Assembly: GCA_948567375.1 (NCBI GenBank)
Contig: OX419762.1
Span: 35,259,034 to 35,323,033, forward strand
Direction of reading: 5' to 3'
Source of the DNA: Lunularia cruciata
Lineage: Eukaryota; Streptophyta; Marchantiopsida; Lunulariales; Lunulariaceae
DNA: 64,000 nt
In this document: in pieces, positions 44,235-54,892 of the stretch
Numbering within the stretch: the first letter of the stretch is position 1
How the letters are laid out: the number at the start of each line of letters is the position of its first letter
The notes under the pieces: model-generated
What the model saw: only the letters and a program-made list of their open reading frames with translations
What the model was told of the DNA's origin: nothing
Database searches by the model: none
Made by a program: the position numbers and the translations under genes

Positions 44235-46025
44235 TCTTATATGACTTGTTCTCGGAAAATGTGGGCTTTGTTTTCATGTTCAACCATGATCATGGACAAT
44301 TCCTCAATGAACATCTTGGTGACCTCCAAGATGGCATCATAAGATTGCTCCTCTATGCCCTTCTCCTTTTGAAGACCATCTAGCTCCTTCTTTAGGGACA
44401 TTACCTCCTTGTTCCTAGCATCCAACTCCTTGGTATGCTTCTTCTTCATTTCCTCTACTTACCGCTCGGATCTGACCCATAATAGTTGTTAAGTTGGAGT
44501 CCAATTGGGTAATCCATTGCCTCATGCATGTTATCTCCTCCTTCATTTTGGCCATCTCCAAATCCTTTCCCTGCATACTTTCCTCTTATGTTATCTTGTA
44601 GTTTGCTAAGGCCTTCTCTCATTGAGTAAACCTTGCCTTCATCATTGCAAGGTCTACCTTGATGCTCTATAATTCCTCCTTGTGCTTTATTAGCACAATG
44701 TCATCATTGTCACACTTCCAAGCCTTGTGGTTGTTAGAAAGTATAATAAACTCATCCTACTTCATCTTTAAGAAGGCTTCCCAATTTTCTAGAGCAGCTT
44801 CAAAGTGACAAATTTGAGCCTTTGTGGAAGTTGGGTCCTCTTCTCTTTGTGGTGCTCCAATCCTTCTTTGACCTTCATGGTTGTAGTCACCATATTGACT
44901 TCTTTCTTTTGCTCGCACCAGCCACTCCCAAGGATGTGCTATCTCTTGAGATTCTCCCACGCCATGAGTTGTTTGTCATGTGCACTATACCTTTCATTTC
45001 TGTGAGTTGGGTCTCCATGTGCAAAATGTGTGTGTTAGCTTTGGCTAGCTTCCTCTCTATTGCTTCTCAATCATGATTCATTATTGGCCTAGAAAGCCTC
45101 CTCCTCCAAAGAGTCCACTAATTAAGGATTTGGTTGGTGTCTTTTCCCAATCCTTGGTGGAGTCACAACCACCTTCTATTTTTGATTCCTTCTCTATCAG
45201 CCTTGTCTATAGGTACCCACTTACCCATCTTCTTGTATGTGATGAAGACATCCTTGCACTTCTTGATTTCTCTTTCATATCTTGGTTGGTGTTGATGATA
45301 TCCTAAGGGAAGTAATGTACATGGAAGAGCTTTCTCTCTTCCTTCCATAGTAGTCTCATCCCAATATAGCACAAATGGTGGGAGGGAAGTAGGTCTTCCC
45401 ATTTTTTTGCAACTGCTTTGTAAGCTCTCAAGTTTGATGATATAACATCTTCACCCAATGTATGATGTGTGCAATAGTTGGAAGAATGCCCATTGTTCAC
45501 ATATGTTGTCTGTGAGGATTTGAACAACTTCATGATTATTATGGTGTCCTTGCACCTTCCAACCTATAAAAGACCAAGGAGAGAAATAAGAGAATAGAAG
45601 ATCACATTGGGACTCTTAAATGAGGGAAACGATAAATGCTAAGCATGAGTTTAGGTTTTGGTATTTATAGGGAACATACAAGGCTTATGAGAAGCTTCTC
45701 ATGAAGCTTCTCTAAAACCTTTCTTCTTAGAGTGCAAGCTAAGCTAACTAGGAAGCTTCTCAAGAAGCTTCCTTCTTAAAGCCATCTACTTTGCATGCAA
45801 GCTAAGCTAGTTAAGAAGTTTCCTTCTAAAAGCCACCTACTTGGCATGCAAACTAAGATAGTCAAGAAGCTTCCTCCTAGAAATCACTACTTGGCATACA
45901 CATTACCTGATACTTGGAGGTACCAAGTAGCTTCCTAGATATTTCTATAATATTCTTATAATTTTTGGCTTATTTGCTACTTTATTAGTCTTGACTAACT
46001 CATCTGTAAACTCCATATTGTTACA
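44235..46025 (-). mobile_element. Inverted LTR element related to Gypsy-3, with uncharacterised coding region
   Basis: The LTR at 45565-46025 is an inverted relative of the Gypsy-3 LTR. On the minus strand it is followed by decayed coding sequence that is not pol: first PFVLYWDETTMEGREKALPC and YERE...FITYKKMGKWVPIDKADR (about 45200-45400). Then a long coiled coil follows (44237-44960: KELDARNKEVMSLKKELDGL). No primer site, RT or integrase is seen. It may be a non-autonomous element that used Gypsy-3-type enzymes, or a gag-like end of a different element placed next to a solo LTR. Confidence 0.5.
45565..46025 (-). repeat. Gypsy-3-type LTR, inverted copy
   Basis: Read on the minus strand it starts TGTAACAATATGGAGTTTAC and ends CTTGGTCTTTTATA. 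It has the same AGCTTCT-rich middle, the CTATAAATACC TATA-like box (about 45661-45671) and the ACTCATGCTTAGCATTT block seen in the Gypsy-3 LTR. Confidence 0.7.
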
Positions 46026-47531
46026 CAACTATTCCACATTGTGTTTGAACAAGGATTCAAACTTCTTGGTCATTTCTTTTGATGGTCAAGGCCAATCTTG
46101 ATCAAGGTGCATTACTCCCAACATTGAATTAGACCCAAGCACTTTTTGCCAATGCTCCTCAATCCATGCAAATGCATTTTTTAGTTCTTCTTCTCCTTAA
46201 TCTCTACTACCATTAGGAGGTATGAAAAATCTCAAATACACAATAGAATGTATAAATATGTCAAATTCAAGTACTCAATATAGCAATAATGCACTTACTT
46301 CTCTACTCTAGGCAACCGCAAAACAATATAAGTCTTCTTTGTGGAAGACATTGTGGTATGAAAGTGCACTTCAAGCTTGATTCTCACTTTGCACTCTCAA
46401 TCCTTGTCACCTTCTCTCAATCTCTCAAATTGCTCAAAGGTTCTAAGCTCTTCTTGCTTCTAAAATTTTCCCACGTGCACAATTTCAAAAACTCCAAGAA
46501 TAGATAGAGTCGAGATAATTCATTTGAACTTTACCTCCTTGTGAGGCATTGCATTTATACATTTCAGTTGATCCATTCAAGATTTTGGTGAAGTGTCCTA
46601 GTCCGCACATGTGTAAAGCGGTACAAGGACTAATGGAGACCAAATTGGTTCTTTCTCCTATGTGTCAACTCCTCACTAAGCAAGAAGTTGAAGCATTACC
46701 AATTGATGGCGGCCTCCAACATGTTATCCCACACTCATGTTTGTGGTACCTTTATTCATGGTACCTTGAACTCAAATATTTGCTCACCTTTCTGGGTGAA
46801 TCTTTAGGAACTTTGTGGTGATTGAGGAATAAACCATACTTTATATCTTGAAGTATCATTCTACTCAACAAGATATGCTTATTTGTAGAAAACAACACTA
46901 AAAATAGAAAACCCGCCTAAGGGAACATCAAGTGGACTGCAACAAAGTCTAATACCAAATCCTATACTACTTCTCCCAACAAATAGAAAGTCATCTTGAC
47001 TCCTCAAGAACACTTTACTTCTTTATGTAATCACAACTTATAGTTATCATTACAACAAAAAATAAATACCCTTAACTCTATTGAATATGTTTAGAAAGCT
47101 CACATTTAGTCAACTACAAAGATAGCTTTTAGAAAATATAGAAGCAAATGTATTGTTCAAGTCTTATTTAGAACAACACATCAAACATCTATAAAAGTTA
47201 GAGTCCTTAATAAGGTCTCAAATCAATCCACAATCTAACTTTTGAGCTCTCTAGACCCAATTATATCTGATTCAAGATTATAAATTCTTAACTAGAGAAG
47301 TTCACATAAAATTACACAGATAGGTACAAGATCTACCACCAATAATGCATGAAATTTTCATGGGCTGATTTGAAATAGAATTTGATATGTGATAAAAACC
47401 CCAAACTTGATCATAATCTTCAACCCAATACTTTGATTTTAAGTCTTTCAATTTCAATTTATCAAACTCATGTTCAAAATTGATCCAAATGTAGCATTTT
47501 TGGTGCATAGCATAATAAGTGTTGAGCCTCC

Positions 47532-47533
<2 letters not shown>
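46026..47533. other. No supported gene; possible gag-like fragment at the left
   Basis: On the minus strand 46040-46220 reads NAFAWIEEHWQKVLGSNSML, then MTKKFESLFKHNVE, which looks coding but is not identifiable. The rest has only short frames. Confidence 0.4.

Positions 47534-47600
<67 letters not shown>
47534..47600. repeat. (AT)n microsatellite
   Basis: An uninterrupted AT run of about 66 bases, with a smaller (AT)6 at about 47640-47651. Confidence 0.95.
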
Positions 47601-47602
<2 letters not shown>

Positions 47603-49973
47603 AAAGATGATACCATAATTTAGATGACAATCATTTGAATATATATATATAGGTTATTACTGCATAATCAATCAATTAGAAGATCTTTCCTGTAATCTAT
47701 TAAAATAATAAATATAATAAACAACACTAAATTATTGATTCACTTGCTTAACAATCCATAACATAACAATAAAATTTGAAAATATAGTTACTTCCAAAAA
47801 ATTATATTGAAATCCCTTCAAGTAAAAGAGTGAAAATTATTGATACAATGAAAATTTAAGATATGAATAATTTTATAATATTTTAATAATAATAATTTTA
47901 TTCATAAAAAATAAAAATTTTAATATCTTTTAAAATGTAATCACTTTAAATTATTTATTTTAGAAAATTTCATCTAAAGTATAATATATAAAAAAATCCA
48001 ATAAAATATCTAAATTAATGTGATAACTATAAAAATCTTATTTAATGTAATTAAAATAGTTTTTATTTTTATTTTCTAATATTAAAAAATTTATTTATGT
48101 AACTATAACTTTGAATATTTTATTTGAATAAATTAATTTTATTTAATATAATAAACGACCATAGAATTTCATTATTTAGGTTCCATATGTATCTTCCTTT
48201 CCTATTTAAAATTTTATACATAATTAATTTTTATATAATTTTTATTAGAGAATCAAAATTATAGATTATATTTCCTAATAAAATTTTATGTTAAAACATT
48301 TTGTATAATTATAGTGATTATATTATCATGTGTCATCAATAGATATTATGTAATATAATATATAAGGATTTTAAATAATAAAATATTTCTATTTTTCAAT
48401 TTCATAATCAACATTTATGTATATGTTTAGCAAGAGCTCCGATTTTTTCATACAGGAGGATACAGTGAAATAATGTGCCATACATGGCTTGTGTACATGT
48501 ATCCCTGGTTTATATGGAAGACTTAAGATCTATGGTATGGTATCCACATCTTAACTCGCATGAGATTAGACAGGAAACTAATGTGTGGGGAGAATAGGAC
48601 CTGTGACACCATAGCACATCTCGGCTTTATGTACATGTTATGCAAATATGGCAATGATTTAGTAGGGCATGCATATGCCTCATGGCAGGCAGCATGATGA
48701 TGTACCTTGTTAGGTGAAGTGCATACAGGAAGGCAAACGATATGATATATGCTGCATACTCTCAAGTATGTATGTTTATTATATGTAAGCGAAGATACCA
48801 ATTTTTCATGTTTGTACGTACTGCAATGTGAATGTTTAAATCCATTAGTTATCGTGTTTAGTTACTTCAGATGATGTTTACAATTTTGGCTTCTATGACG
48901 GGTTCCACATATGGCATTGTCCAAACAAGAAACGAAGTCAGGAAATTATACTACTGTATCTGTCATTGGTATTATGAATAATATGGCTCATGTTGCAAAC
49001 AGAACAACGTAGTTTGGAGGACCACAAGTAAATATTGGAACCTTTATTTTCCGACATCCTGGAACCGAAGACTGAATCGTGGATTGAATACCTCCTATCG
49101 TTCTTTTGTAATATGTTTCATCTATTCTTGTTTCAGTCAAGATTCGCCGCGCATGTTGTTCGAGTTCTTCGACTCCTCCTTACTTCTCCTGTGATATCTG
49201 AAGGGGCAGATATTTCAGAATATCTAGCCTACTATGGATTGACACCACCAAGTGTACTACTAGTTATACGTCCGCCGGCTGATCTAATTTTAAAGCCCTC
49301 GTGATCCTCACATATTTGTCTTCACTGTTAGAAAGTTGCCAAACACATGGTGCGACTAGGTAATGGATTTTCAGCCCCTTCTCTCACGTAACTTTCTTTG
49401 TGAAATCAGTGAAACAGCATTTTCAACGTTGGCTTACCTCTCAAGAGCATATGATGGATAACTGGCTCTTAAAACTGTATGTGCTGTACCTAAGACCTTG
49501 CACCCGGCAACAATGGGACGTCGATTTTGGCTGTTCGTGGTTTGGTTTACCTCTTGACTCTCTAAACAACGTCGGCAATCAAGGTACAACCAAGCTTAGT
49601 TCCTGCCGTTATATCATTACAGGTAAATGCTAATGGTTAACTCCAAATCGATGACTTGACCATCGTTTTGGACTGTCTTCTTATCCTGTCGCCAGTGTAT
49701 GTCTGACTCATTCTTACACGTCCTGTCAATTTGTTCACAAGTTACATTCAAGATATTAATGTCGTAGTTTATAAGCATTTGTCCAGTAGTCACACTCTAA
49801 GTTTGTAGATGTCTTGTTTGCCGGAGTGAATCTTGATGAACTTAACAGTCCGTGCTCCGAGCGCCAGTTTCTGATGTTCATCGTCAGCTGAGAGTTCCTT
49901 ATTGCTATGATAGAATCCAGTGTGAAGTGAGATATTGTATGTGCAAGTGTTTATCACGAATTTTTGAAACAAG
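47601..49973. other. AT-rich block (to ~48420) then unassigned DNA
   Basis: 47650-48420 is almost wholly A/T with poly-A/poly-T mixtures and no usable frame. 48420-49973 has normal composition and short frames only; the 89-residue frame at 49035-49304 starts at TTG and has no motif. Confidence 0.45.
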
Positions 49974-50079
49974 GGCAACCGCTTAGAAAAAATGAAGGAT
50001 GGGAAGACCCCATCAAGCCGTACAAGGGGGAGATGGAAAGGTAAAATGGGGCTAAGCCCCAATAGAGTCTATATGAGAA

Positions 50080-50590
50080 ATCTACCCTACGGGCACCTAA
50101 GATATCCGAGCTATGCAGTAGTGTGGTCTATAAACAAATGGAGCATCCAAAGGAGCATCACCTAATGTGATTGCTCTCCTATGGATTGCATCAGCCACTG
50201 CCCTCTGTAGAGCAATGGACACACCTGTCTAAACTATGCTACAAAGTATGAGAGTGAGAATGGTACCCCTTGGAGCCTAAACATGATAAGCTCTAGCACA
50301 CTCCTTGACAAATGTTTCCAAAGCAGTGTCCATTGCTCCATATAACTCCAAGGCTAGAGTAACAAAGAGTTGACCTCGCTGCATGCCCCTACACTTGGAG
50401 ACCTTACGACCTGCTGCTGCCCTCGCTGCCCATCCATGAGAATGGGTAATCACTCCCTCCAAAATTGTATCTCGCATAGGGTTTGTAACCACGACATCTG
50501 CTACTATCACCTGATCATCTCGGACCAAGTATAAGTCTACCTTGATATGTGTTGTTTGCAAAGCATATGAACACTCCCTCCAAGCCAAGT
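50080..50590 (-). pseudogene. LINE copy d endonuclease domain
   Basis: The open piece (50277-50588) reads VRDDQVIVADVVVTNPMRD, LEGVITHSHGWAARAAAGRK, CRGMQRGQLFVTLALELYGA, and ETFVKECARAYHV. It matches copy a closely. It follows the knuckle at 50667-50717, as in restriction-like-endonuclease LINEs. A frameshift near 50270 and a stop near 50230 separate the helical tail. Confidence 0.6.
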
Positions 50591-50666
50591 ATCCACTCTC
50601 TTATGCCATAGCAAACATTATGTACCTAATAGCATCATGGGTAGCTATCCTCTATCCTCCAAAAGG

Positions 50667-50717
50667 ACACCATGTCATATGGACCATTGTTGCATCTAGT
50701 GTAGAACCACACTCACA
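50667..50717 (-). other. LINE copy d CCHC-like knuckle between RT and endonuclease
   Basis: The minus strand reads CECGSTLDATMVHMTWC: CX1C, then X9, then HX3C, followed by PFGGQRIATHDAI. A Cys-Cys-His-Cys knuckle just before the endonuclease is a hallmark of R2-type LINEs. Confidence 0.6.
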
Positions 50718-50958
50718 AGTGAGTAATGAAGATGCAAATGGGTGGACCAAACCTAGGCAAAACCTCATCTCTGTAGAGAAAGTAATTGGTGCAAGTTGGA
50801 ACGCCCTAATGCACAATCAACCTAGGATCAAGTAGGGTGCAAGCTCTCCCAAGAGCCTTCACCCTTGCCAGAGCAAGAGCAAAGACATGCTCTAGTAGCC
50901 TGAGGAATGTACGAGTCAACTAAGAGAGAATGTAGTATATGCTCACATTGTTGCTCCA

Positions 50959-52430
50959 TCAAGGAAGATTGTAAACCTCTAGTCCAATCTGATGATAGTG
51001 AAGCAAAAGATGGAAAGTCCTCTCGTGCTCGTGGAGATAGACTATCTCTCGTCTGCCACAATAGCATCTGGAGAGAAAAGGATCCTCCTCCACCTTTGTC
51101 ACATAAGTCTCCAAAACCGACCTATCAACAACCACAAAATGAGAGGAAATTAGGGGTGCCGAGAGAGCCCAAGTATCAAAAAAGGCTATAGGTGCAGTCG
51201 CCTCCATAGATAGCAAGCCAACCCCTCCACATGGGATCAGCAAAGCCATTTTTCTACATGCCAAATCCCATATCACACACTCAAATGTCCTTGGTCCAAT
51301 AATATCACCAAAGACTCCAATAATCCTCCTATCAAAGACTCTCAAACGTGATAGGAAGGAAGAGGAGGGACGAACTATACAGATGAGGTAAGGATGGCCA
51401 ACAAGCAAAACTAGAGGAGAGTATACCAAATGCCACCTAAATATCTCCTAGTAATGGAAGGTCATCCACATGGAGAACATCCTCTGCAAGAGCAGCATCT
51501 AGAAAGCATGTGACAAAATCCTCGGATCCTATTGGTACTCCAAGAACACGTAGTACATCTGTAGATGTGATACACCCCTTTAGAAGCTCAAGGTGGGGAG
51601 GAATACCTAAAGGAGACCATGCCTTGCTCTTTGACACCTTGACTTTCAAGCCTACTAGATGTAGCTCAATAGTTAAGTGGTCAAAGGCCAACCTAATCTA
51701 ATCTAGAGGGTCCACAATGTGTGTATCTACCAAGGGGAGAAATACACAACCTAGCATGGCCAAAGTAGTAGATAGGAAAGCTCTAAAGTGAGCCATGGCA
51801 AATAAGGGTCTCCTTAAAGGATCTCCCTAACTTGTACCCACAACTGACTCCAAGACGGTGATTCCCTCTTGTGTACCACCGTGTTGGTAGTAAAGAGAAG
51901 CAAGAGAGCCATAAAAAGACCACACAAAAGGAATAAGACTCGCCAAGGATCCACCAGCCTCCCTAAGCTCTCTACAGATGGATGTTCATGAGATGCTATT
52001 AAAAGCATTCTCAACATCCATCTATAGGACGATCCACTCTGGATGGATATCTAAGAGTGCCCTAATGCCTAGAGATATAGCCTCACATCCTCCATGTGTA
52101 GCTACTCCAAACTAATGTGAATTGAGGTGCTATCAAAAGTGAGAACAATGTTGAAGGACAATGGTATGACTGACTAAACGCAAAAAGATCTCTCCAATAG
52201 CAATCAGTCTAATTCTCCCCATGTCCTTCTCCATCACAAGAAGTTGATTTGCACCTAACACCCAACTAACAAACATAAGAATGCCTCCTCTTGCTATTGT
52301 TGCAACCACCTTAAACAACTCAGTAAAACCACTAGAGTGATCATCTACTTGAAAGTATAAACCATCCCTGAAAATCCTCCTACAGAAAGGTGCGGGGTAT
52401 TGCACAATGCTTGTGCAAAAAGAAACCTAT
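50959..52430 (-). pseudogene. LINE copy d reverse transcriptase and thumb region
   Basis: Blocks in order: GRIRLIAIGEIFLRLVSHTI (52190-52250), DVENAFNSI-like (across two frames, near 52000), and a QGDPL-like box (near 51815). The catalytic box is read as FLPLVDTHIVDP (about 51715-51750), where A-D-D is expected. Then GLKVKVSKSKAWSPLGIPP and VLRVLGVPIGSEDF (51437-51691), and GLLSMEATAPIAFFDTWALS (within 50959-51429). This is LINE RT, not LTR RT: the LGVP and PIAFF-type blocks lie downstream of the palm. The loss of one catalytic Asp adds to the frame breaks. Confidence 0.65.
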
Positions 52431-52481
52431 CAAAACATAAAGGTTGCTAAGGTTGATAATCTAAGACCTCTAGTGGTGGTA

Positions 52482-53215
52482 TGTAATACCAATAGCTAGA
52501 CAGATGATCTAGAAATGAAATTTGGTTTGGTAACATCTAGAAGGATGTTATACATTATGGACTAATTAGATAAGATAGAGGTATCACCAAAAGAGTACTT
52601 CTACAAATAGGCCAGAAATTGAAACATGCTTGGAAACTTTAGAATCAATAGCTAGGCATATGATCTAGAGGTGAAACTTATGGTGGTGACATCTAGAAGG
52701 ATGTTACACATGATGGAGAAATTAGATCAGATAGAGGTATCACCAAAAGAGCACTTCTACTAATATGGCAGAAGCCAAAATAGACCTGAAAACTTTAAAG
52801 GCAATTTTGGAGTCCTAAACGGATGAATTAGGCCTCAAAAATGTACACCCCTTCCCCCCTTCACCCCCAATGACAAAAAAAAGGAAAGGTTAGCCTTTCT
52901 ATCCCCCTTGGTTTGTCTTACCGAGAGCTTTCCAACAATACCTCACCCACATGATTTTGAGATTCCTACAAGAAGATTCCCTATAAGATCCCCTCTGGTC
53001 AAAGCCTATTTGACCAACCAGATGGGACTAGGACCAACATGTCACCCATCCAAGCAAGTAATCTAAGGGTGGAGCTTGTTGATAGGTCACCTATCCATGT
53101 ACCTAATCCTATGGTGGAGCTTCCTTGGAGGAGATCCTCTTTGGCTATATAATAAAGAGAAGGTGCTCCTTTGGGGCATCGGAGTTTGAGTGTGGAATTC
53201 ATGTTTTCTCTATTG
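52482..53215 (+). repeat. Dispersed LTR-like repeat, copy 3 (inserted in LINE copy d)
   Basis: It starts TGTAATACCAATAGCTAG and contains the ~150-bp unit twice (about 52490-52640 and 52650-52800). It then has AATTAGGCCTCAAAA, GGTCAAAGCCTATTTGACC (a small palindrome), and CTATATAATAAAGAGAAGG at 53140-53158. LINE sequence resumes at about 53216. I could not define a target duplication. Confidence 0.65.
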
Positions 53216-53870
53216 TGTTTCTCTATCCTCGGAACATTACATGGTCCATCTCGTGCTATAAGATGTAGTGAGCATAGGGAAGAGATAGTCTCATCAGTAG
53301 GACTCACCATGGACAAAGGGTGTAGTGCTCGTGTTGCTCTACTAAACTCTCCTGCCTAAAACAATGTCCTACACCATTATAATTGAGTGGAATTTATGGT
53401 ACCTTGTGGTGAAACTTGTCTCCTAAAACGTGTAGCCCTAACAAACTCCTCTTGAGGGGCCGCCCAATCCCCTACTCGGAATTGACAAAATCTAGCAACT
53501 ACCTCTCTATGCTTCCCACTTTCCCTTCTAGCATAACGAGGACACCATCAAGCAAGTAAGAGGAATATGAACCATGCTGACTCGTCCAAGTGATCATGTG
53601 CCAAACGATCAAGTGGTTGGGAAAAAGCCTATCTAGCCTCATCATGGACTGTATGGGGTAGCTTATGGAATAGATGTGGACATGGAAAACTAGTCTCAAA
53701 TAACCCCAAAATGCAACCCGCTTGAGAAGCTAACCACTTCCACGACTCGATCAATATCCTTAGAATGGTCAATGAAAGGATAGAAGAAGTGTACGTAATC
53801 CCAAAAGTCATTGTTGTCGATGTGGTCACTTGTCTCATGTGGGCATCCCAAGTGGTCCAATCATAGTCCT
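53216..53870 (-). pseudogene. LINE copy d pre-RT region
   Basis: Across three frames the minus strand reads GDWAAPQEEFVRATRFRRQV, GEFSRATRALHPLSMVSPTD and ISSLCSLHLIARDGPCNVPR. This is the LINE segment between N-terminal finger and RT, and its downstream partner starts beyond the LTR-like repeat. Confidence 0.5.
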
Positions 53871-53871
53871 T

Positions 53872-53934
53872 GTGCATCCTTCTCACATGGATCTTTATTC
53901 TTTGCAAGGTAAAGCGTCAATGACACATCGAGCA
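53872..53934 (-). other. LINE copy d N-terminal C2H2 zinc finger
   Basis: The reading is CSMCH, a TGA stop (53917-53919), then RFTLQRIKIHVRRMH, giving CX2C-X11-HX4H with a Phe between. R2-type LINEs use such an N-terminal finger to bind DNA. It continues with KDYDWTTWDAHM. Confidence 0.6.
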
Positions 53935-54090
53935 TGGTGTATCCTGAGTTACTCTAGGTGGCCCACATGGGGAGATGTAGCCATGGCTAGCACAAGAATA
54001 ATGATAGTAACACATGATGTTCCTTTCCATATCTCCCCATACCTGCAAAACCACAACCCCTCACATCTCAACTCACATAAGACAATATAA

Positions 54091-54555
54091 TCTCTTCATA
54101 CCCTAAAAACTATAAACTCGCATAACTTTCAATTTCCATCTCCAAAATTTTCAAACTAAATTAGTTTGAAAATTTAAAATTTTGTATTCTATATTTTTTT
54201 CCCATGGAACTTAATCATGAAAACCAAAAGATTAAAAATGAAAATTTCAGACCCATCACTCTCAATGTGTAATGATCATTCTAAACCCTAAAAAAACTAA
54301 AACTCCTTATAACTTTGTACTCAGTTCTTCATAGTCTTCAATCTAGGTACCAATGGAACCAAAATTGAAAAATGAACAGAATCAACTATTCACTTGAGTG
54401 CTATATGCCAAAGAGCCCTCAGAAATATAGATCTTTCCTCTCACATTTCTCCCTCTCCTCTCCCTGTCTCCACACTCTCCCAAACTCCTCCCCACCTCCT
54501 CAGTCAAAGTTTATCACGATTTGAGGAACCACTAGATAATTCAGTACTATAATGA
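54091..54555. other. No supported gene
   Basis: AT-rich, with a pyrimidine-rich stretch (54435-54490) and no conserved frame. Confidence 0.4.
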
Positions 54556-54665
54556 ATCATAAAATAACAAGAAGGATTGGAAGACCCCATCAAGCCATAA
54601 AAGGATAAACCAAAGAGGTAAAATGGGGCTGGGCCTACAAGATGGGGCTAAACCACTAATCCCTC
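54556..54665 (-). repeat. LINE 3'-end relic (copy e)
   Basis: The second stem-loop is at 54575-54591 with one mismatch (GATTGG/CCCATC). AAAATGGGGCT and GGGGCTAAACC are remains of the stop palindrome. It faces copy f, 135 bp away, in opposite orientation. Confidence 0.6.
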
Positions 54666-54799
54666 ACACTCTTGTTAAAACACACAATGCATCTTGACTT
54701 AGTAGATTTCATGATGACGTATAAGACTCTCAATTTGATCATAATTGCGTGTTCCTTGTTACCGAAAACGCCTCTAGTATTTCTGGCGTGCCATTCTGG

Positions 54800-54892
54800 C
54801 GCTTAGCCCCATTTTATCCCTTGTCTTTTCTTTATTCCTTGTAGGGCTTGATGGGGTCTTCCCATCCTTCTTGTTATCCTACGCGGTCGCCA
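54800..54892 (+). repeat. LINE 3'-end relic (copy f), best tail
   Basis: GCGCTTAGCCCC, then the second stem-loop GATGGG/CCCATC at 54850-54866, then CTTCTTGTTATCCTACGCGG and TCGCC. This is the clearest example of the complete 3' tail without coding sequence. Confidence 0.68.

Larger units (their letters stand above)
49974..53990 (-). mobile_element. LINE copy d: longest copy, R2-like domain order, interrupted by an LTR-like repeat
   Basis: From the 3' end at 49974 (mutated GGCGACCGC tail, stem-loops at 49998-50014 and 50054-50066) the minus strand reads backwards through endonuclease, knuckle and RT to about 52440. The 52482-53215 LTR-like repeat intervenes, then the pre-RT region and an N-terminal C2H2 finger (53872-53934). 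Every domain is frameshifted or stopped. The order finger-RT-knuckle-endonuclease is that of R2-type LINEs. The 5' end near 53990 is not defined. Confidence 0.65.

Noticed and set aside
47302-47616. 104-residue minus frame beginning with alternating Ile-Tyr
   Set aside because: Created by the (AT)n microsatellite.
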